Positions 18,212-19,604 of a DNA stretch of 19,604 nt are shown in pieces. The DNA comes from CAYVUV01 sp964455095 (GTDB lineage Bacteria > Desulfobacterota > Binatia > HRBIN30 > CADEER01), in contig CAYVUV010000334.1 of NCBI GenBank assembly GCA_964455095.1, positions 1 through 19,604 on the forward strand, written 5' to 3'. Position 1 is the stretch's first letter. Each line of letters opens with the position of its first letter. The notes below the pieces were generated by a model. It saw only the letters and a program-made list of their open reading frames with translations. It ran no database searches and had not been told where the DNA came from. Made by a program: the position numbers and the translations under genes.

Positions 18212-18253
18212 TATCACCTCGCATTGGTGAGGTGATCGATATAGTATCACCTC
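18212..18253 (+). promoter_or_regulatory. Triple half-site operator directly before the HTH-ATPase-STAS gene
   Basis: TATCACCTC occurs at 18212-18220 and again at 18245-18253, ending exactly at the ATG, with the inverse GAGGTGAT at 18229-18236 between them. The first and second copies form a dyad with an 8-nt spacer; the second and third form another with a 9-nt spacer. TATAGT (18240-18245) is a -10-like hexamer inside the array, which would place the transcript start almost on the ATG (a leaderless message); no good -35 is seen. The N-terminal HTH of the downstream protein makes autoregulation likely (inference). As RNA, the middle copy resembles a Shine-Dalgarno sequence but lies 17 nt from the ATG and could pair with either outer copy. 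Confidence 0.6.
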
Positions 18254-19252
18254 ATGACCGACTCCATCGACCGGATCCGCATGCTGGTCGAGGCGCGCGG
18301 TGAGGTCAGCAACCGCGACGTCGTGACCGCGCTGCGGGTGTCGCCGGCGACCAGCCACCGGCTGCTGCGCGCCCTGGTGACGAGTCGCATCCTCGAGCGG
18401 CAGGGCCGGGGGCCGGCGGCCCGCTACCGGTTTCGCCACCTCCACCACCGTTACCGACTGACCGGTCTACAAGAGGACCTCGTATGGCGGCAGATCGCCG
18501 AGGAGATCGGCCGTATTCGACCGCTCGCCGCGGACGAAAACCATAGCCTGCAGTACGCCGCCAGCGAGATGGTGAACAATGCCATCGAGCATTCCGAGGG
18601 ACGCAGCGTGGAAATCGACGTCGCCTTCGAGGCCGACACAACCACCGTGACCACCGTCCGCGACGACGGCGTCGGCGTCTTCGCCAAGGTCTGCCGCGAT
18701 TTTGGCTTCGCCGCACCGGCCGACGCGATCGTGCAACTCGAAAAAGGGAAGCTCACCAGCGATCCCGCCCGACACAGCGGCGAAGGGTTGTTCTTCTCGT
18801 CGAAGGCGGTGACGCGCTTTCGTATCGAGAGCCAGGGCGTTGCGTGGATCGTCGACAATCAAGTTGCCGACAGCGGGATCGGAGTGAGCGCGGTCCGCAA
18901 GGGGACACAGGTCACGCTCGTGGTCATGGCCGGTCAGACTCCCAGGCTGGAGGACGTCTTCCGCGCCCATACCGATCCCGACGTATTTCGCTTCAACCGC
19001 ACGCGGACCACCATCAAGCTGAGCAGCATCGGATCGTCGCTGATATCGCGCTCGGAGGCGCGGCGTGTCACCCAACGTTTGACGGATTTCACGCACGCCA
19101 TCCTCGATTTCTCCGGTGTCGACATCGTCGGCCAGGGGTTTTGCGACGAAGTCTTTCGTATTTTCGCCCGCGCACATCCCGAGGTCACCCTCGAGCCGAT
19201 TGGCATGAACGACCCCATCTCGTTCATGGTCGCCCGTGCGCGCGCCACGTGA
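18254..19252 (+). CDS. HTH - GHKL ATPase - STAS-like (DUF4325) fusion regulator
   Basis: This 332-residue cytosolic protein fuses three regulatory modules. Residues 1-62 form a winged-helix DNA-binding domain (EVSNRDVVTALRVSPATSHRLLRALV is a clear HTH). Residues about 75-225 are a GHKL/anti-sigma-type ATPase with the N-box SEMVNNAIEHSEG (E105, N109, H113), G1 box RDDGVGVF (136-143) and a glycine-rich lid HSGEGLFFSSK (174-184). Residues about 255-330 match the STAS-like DUF4325 domain, with DFSGVDIVGQGFCDEVFRIF (285-304). In classical systems an anti-sigma kinase and its STAS antagonist are separate proteins; here they are joined and linked to a DNA-binding domain. The usual phosphorylated Ser of STAS proteins appears absent. 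No ribosome site precedes the ATG; a triple operator-like repeat abuts it. Ligand and targets are unknown. Confidence 0.85.
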   Translation: MTDSIDRIRMLVEARGEVSNRDVVTALRVSPATSHRLLRALVTSRILERQGRGPAARYRFRHLHHRYRLTGLQEDLVWRQIAEEIGRIRPLAADENHSLQYAASEMVNNAIEHSEGRSVEIDVAFEADTTTVTTVRDDGVGVFAKVCRDFGFAAPADAIVQLEKGKLTSDPARHSGEGLFFSSKAVTRFRIESQGVAWIVDNQVADSGIGVSAVRKGTQVTLVVMAGQTPRLEDVFRAHTDPDVFRFNRTRTTIKLSSIGSSLISRSEARRVTQRLTDFTHAILDFSGVDIVGQGFCDEVFRIFARAHPEVTLEPIGMNDPISFMVARARAT

Positions 19253-19563
19253 CGGGGACACCCTGCCGTCGAGCACCAACGCGCACGGGACGCGGCGCTG
19301 GCGAGGTGACCATCGGGATCGAGCACACGCACTCGGCGCCGACGCCGGGGCCGTTTTGAGATTCGACGGTCACCTGGGTTCGCGAAACCCCTGCCGTAGG
19401 TAGAATACGTCTCAGGGCGTCGAGGGGCATCGGTCACCGTGACGGGCTCGGCCACCAGCGACTCGGCGTTCGACGTGACGCCGGAGGGCCAACACGGTGT
19501 CTATCGAACGATACAGATGACAATCCGAATCGGCGCCGCTGCCTCGAGCGAAGGAGTCTGACG
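19253..19563. other. 311-bp gap before the truncated last gene
   Basis: No gene is supported. The stretch has GAGGTGACC at 19303-19311 and the inverse GGTCACCT at 19368-19375, related to the half-sites before the preceding gene, plus a GTCAC-C-GTGAC dyad at 19433-19443. A hairpin can form at 19366-19397 (ACGG...CCGT outer pairs, GGGTT/AACCC inner stem), a candidate terminator. TAGAAT at 19401-19406 is a reasonable -10 hexamer for the next gene, without a good -35. Confidence 0.4.
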
Positions 19564-19604
19564 ATGTACACACCCGCGGAGCGAAGCTCGTACCGACCGA
19601 GTCG
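19564..19604 (+). CDS. Start of a gene cut by the window edge
   Basis: An ATG at 19564 is preceded by AAGGAG with a 7-nt spacing, the best ribosome site in this part of the window, and the frame stays open for the 13 complete codons that remain (MYTPAERSSYRPS). The product cannot be recognised from so short a fragment. The 311-bp leader with possible promoter and repeat half-sites upstream suggests its own transcription unit. Confidence 0.5.
   Translation, partial: MYTPAERSSYRPS

Noticed and set aside
18212..18253. ATCACCTC copies as a fragment of a 16S rRNA gene or a CRISPR-type repeat
   Set aside because: Only 8-9 bases match the 16S end and no flanking rRNA sequence exists; three copies with irregular spacing and one inverted do not form a CRISPR array.
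19366..19397. GGGTTCGCGAAACCC region as a tRNA T-arm
   Set aside because: No acceptor, D or anticodon stems can be drawn around it; it is a simple 5-bp hairpin.

Overview
The window is high-GC bacterial chromosomal DNA (G/C dominates third codon positions, judged by eye) and is densely packed with ordinary housekeeping and metabolic genes. I see no rRNA, tRNA, CRISPR, transposase, integrase or phage gene. A Cu-Zn superoxide dismutase with an export signal, a large Lhr helicase, an F420/luciferase-like oxidoreductase and two paralogous small proteins of a type I associate with uncultured deltaproteobacterial or Binatota-like genomes suggest a soil or sediment bacterium of that kind. The taxonomy is inference and is not firm.

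Layout. 1-151: repeat-like non-coding DNA. 152-1774 (-): D-aminoacylase-type amidohydrolase. Divergent from it, 1889-8129 (+): cysteine synthase-like protein, luciferase-like oxidoreductase and the 1435-residue Lhr helicase, closely spaced. 8197-9482 (-): two paralogous small proteins of unknown function, separated by 422 bp that hold several dyads. 9706-10287 (+): LOG-family phosphoribohydrolase, running head-on into a DUF779 protein (10297-10644, -), which lies just downstream of an aldehyde dehydrogenase (10665-12173, -). 12223-12738 (-): secreted SodC. 12877-13584 (+): RsmE-type rRNA methyltransferase. 13585-13944: a 360 bp gap containing a 230 bp imperfect palindrome and a hexamer repeat. 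13945-16477 (+): divergent DAHP synthase followed by an FAD oxidoreductase. 16550-18149 (+): histidine kinase and OmpR-type response regulator. 18254-19252 (+): one polypeptide joining an HTH, a GHKL ATPase and a STAS-like domain. 19564 to the edge (+): the start of one more gene.

How the genes work together. The clear functional units are cysK-like/LLM (4-nt gap), ALDH/DUF779 (20-nt gap, a recurrent pairing) and the kinase/regulator pair (7-nt gap). DAHP synthase plus FAD oxidoreductase may be a unit, but the substrate cannot be read from the sequence.

Most noteworthy. (1) The HTH-ATPase-STAS gene has three copies of an ATCACCTC/GAGGTGAT half-site directly before its start codon, with related half-sites downstream. 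(2) A 33 bp palindrome at the LOG/DUF779 junction contains both stop codons and gives both proteins the same Asp-Glu-Thr C-terminus. (3) The DAHP synthase and D-aminoacylase homologues carry substitutions at positions that are normally catalytic or metal-binding. All alignments and counts were done by eye, without database searches.
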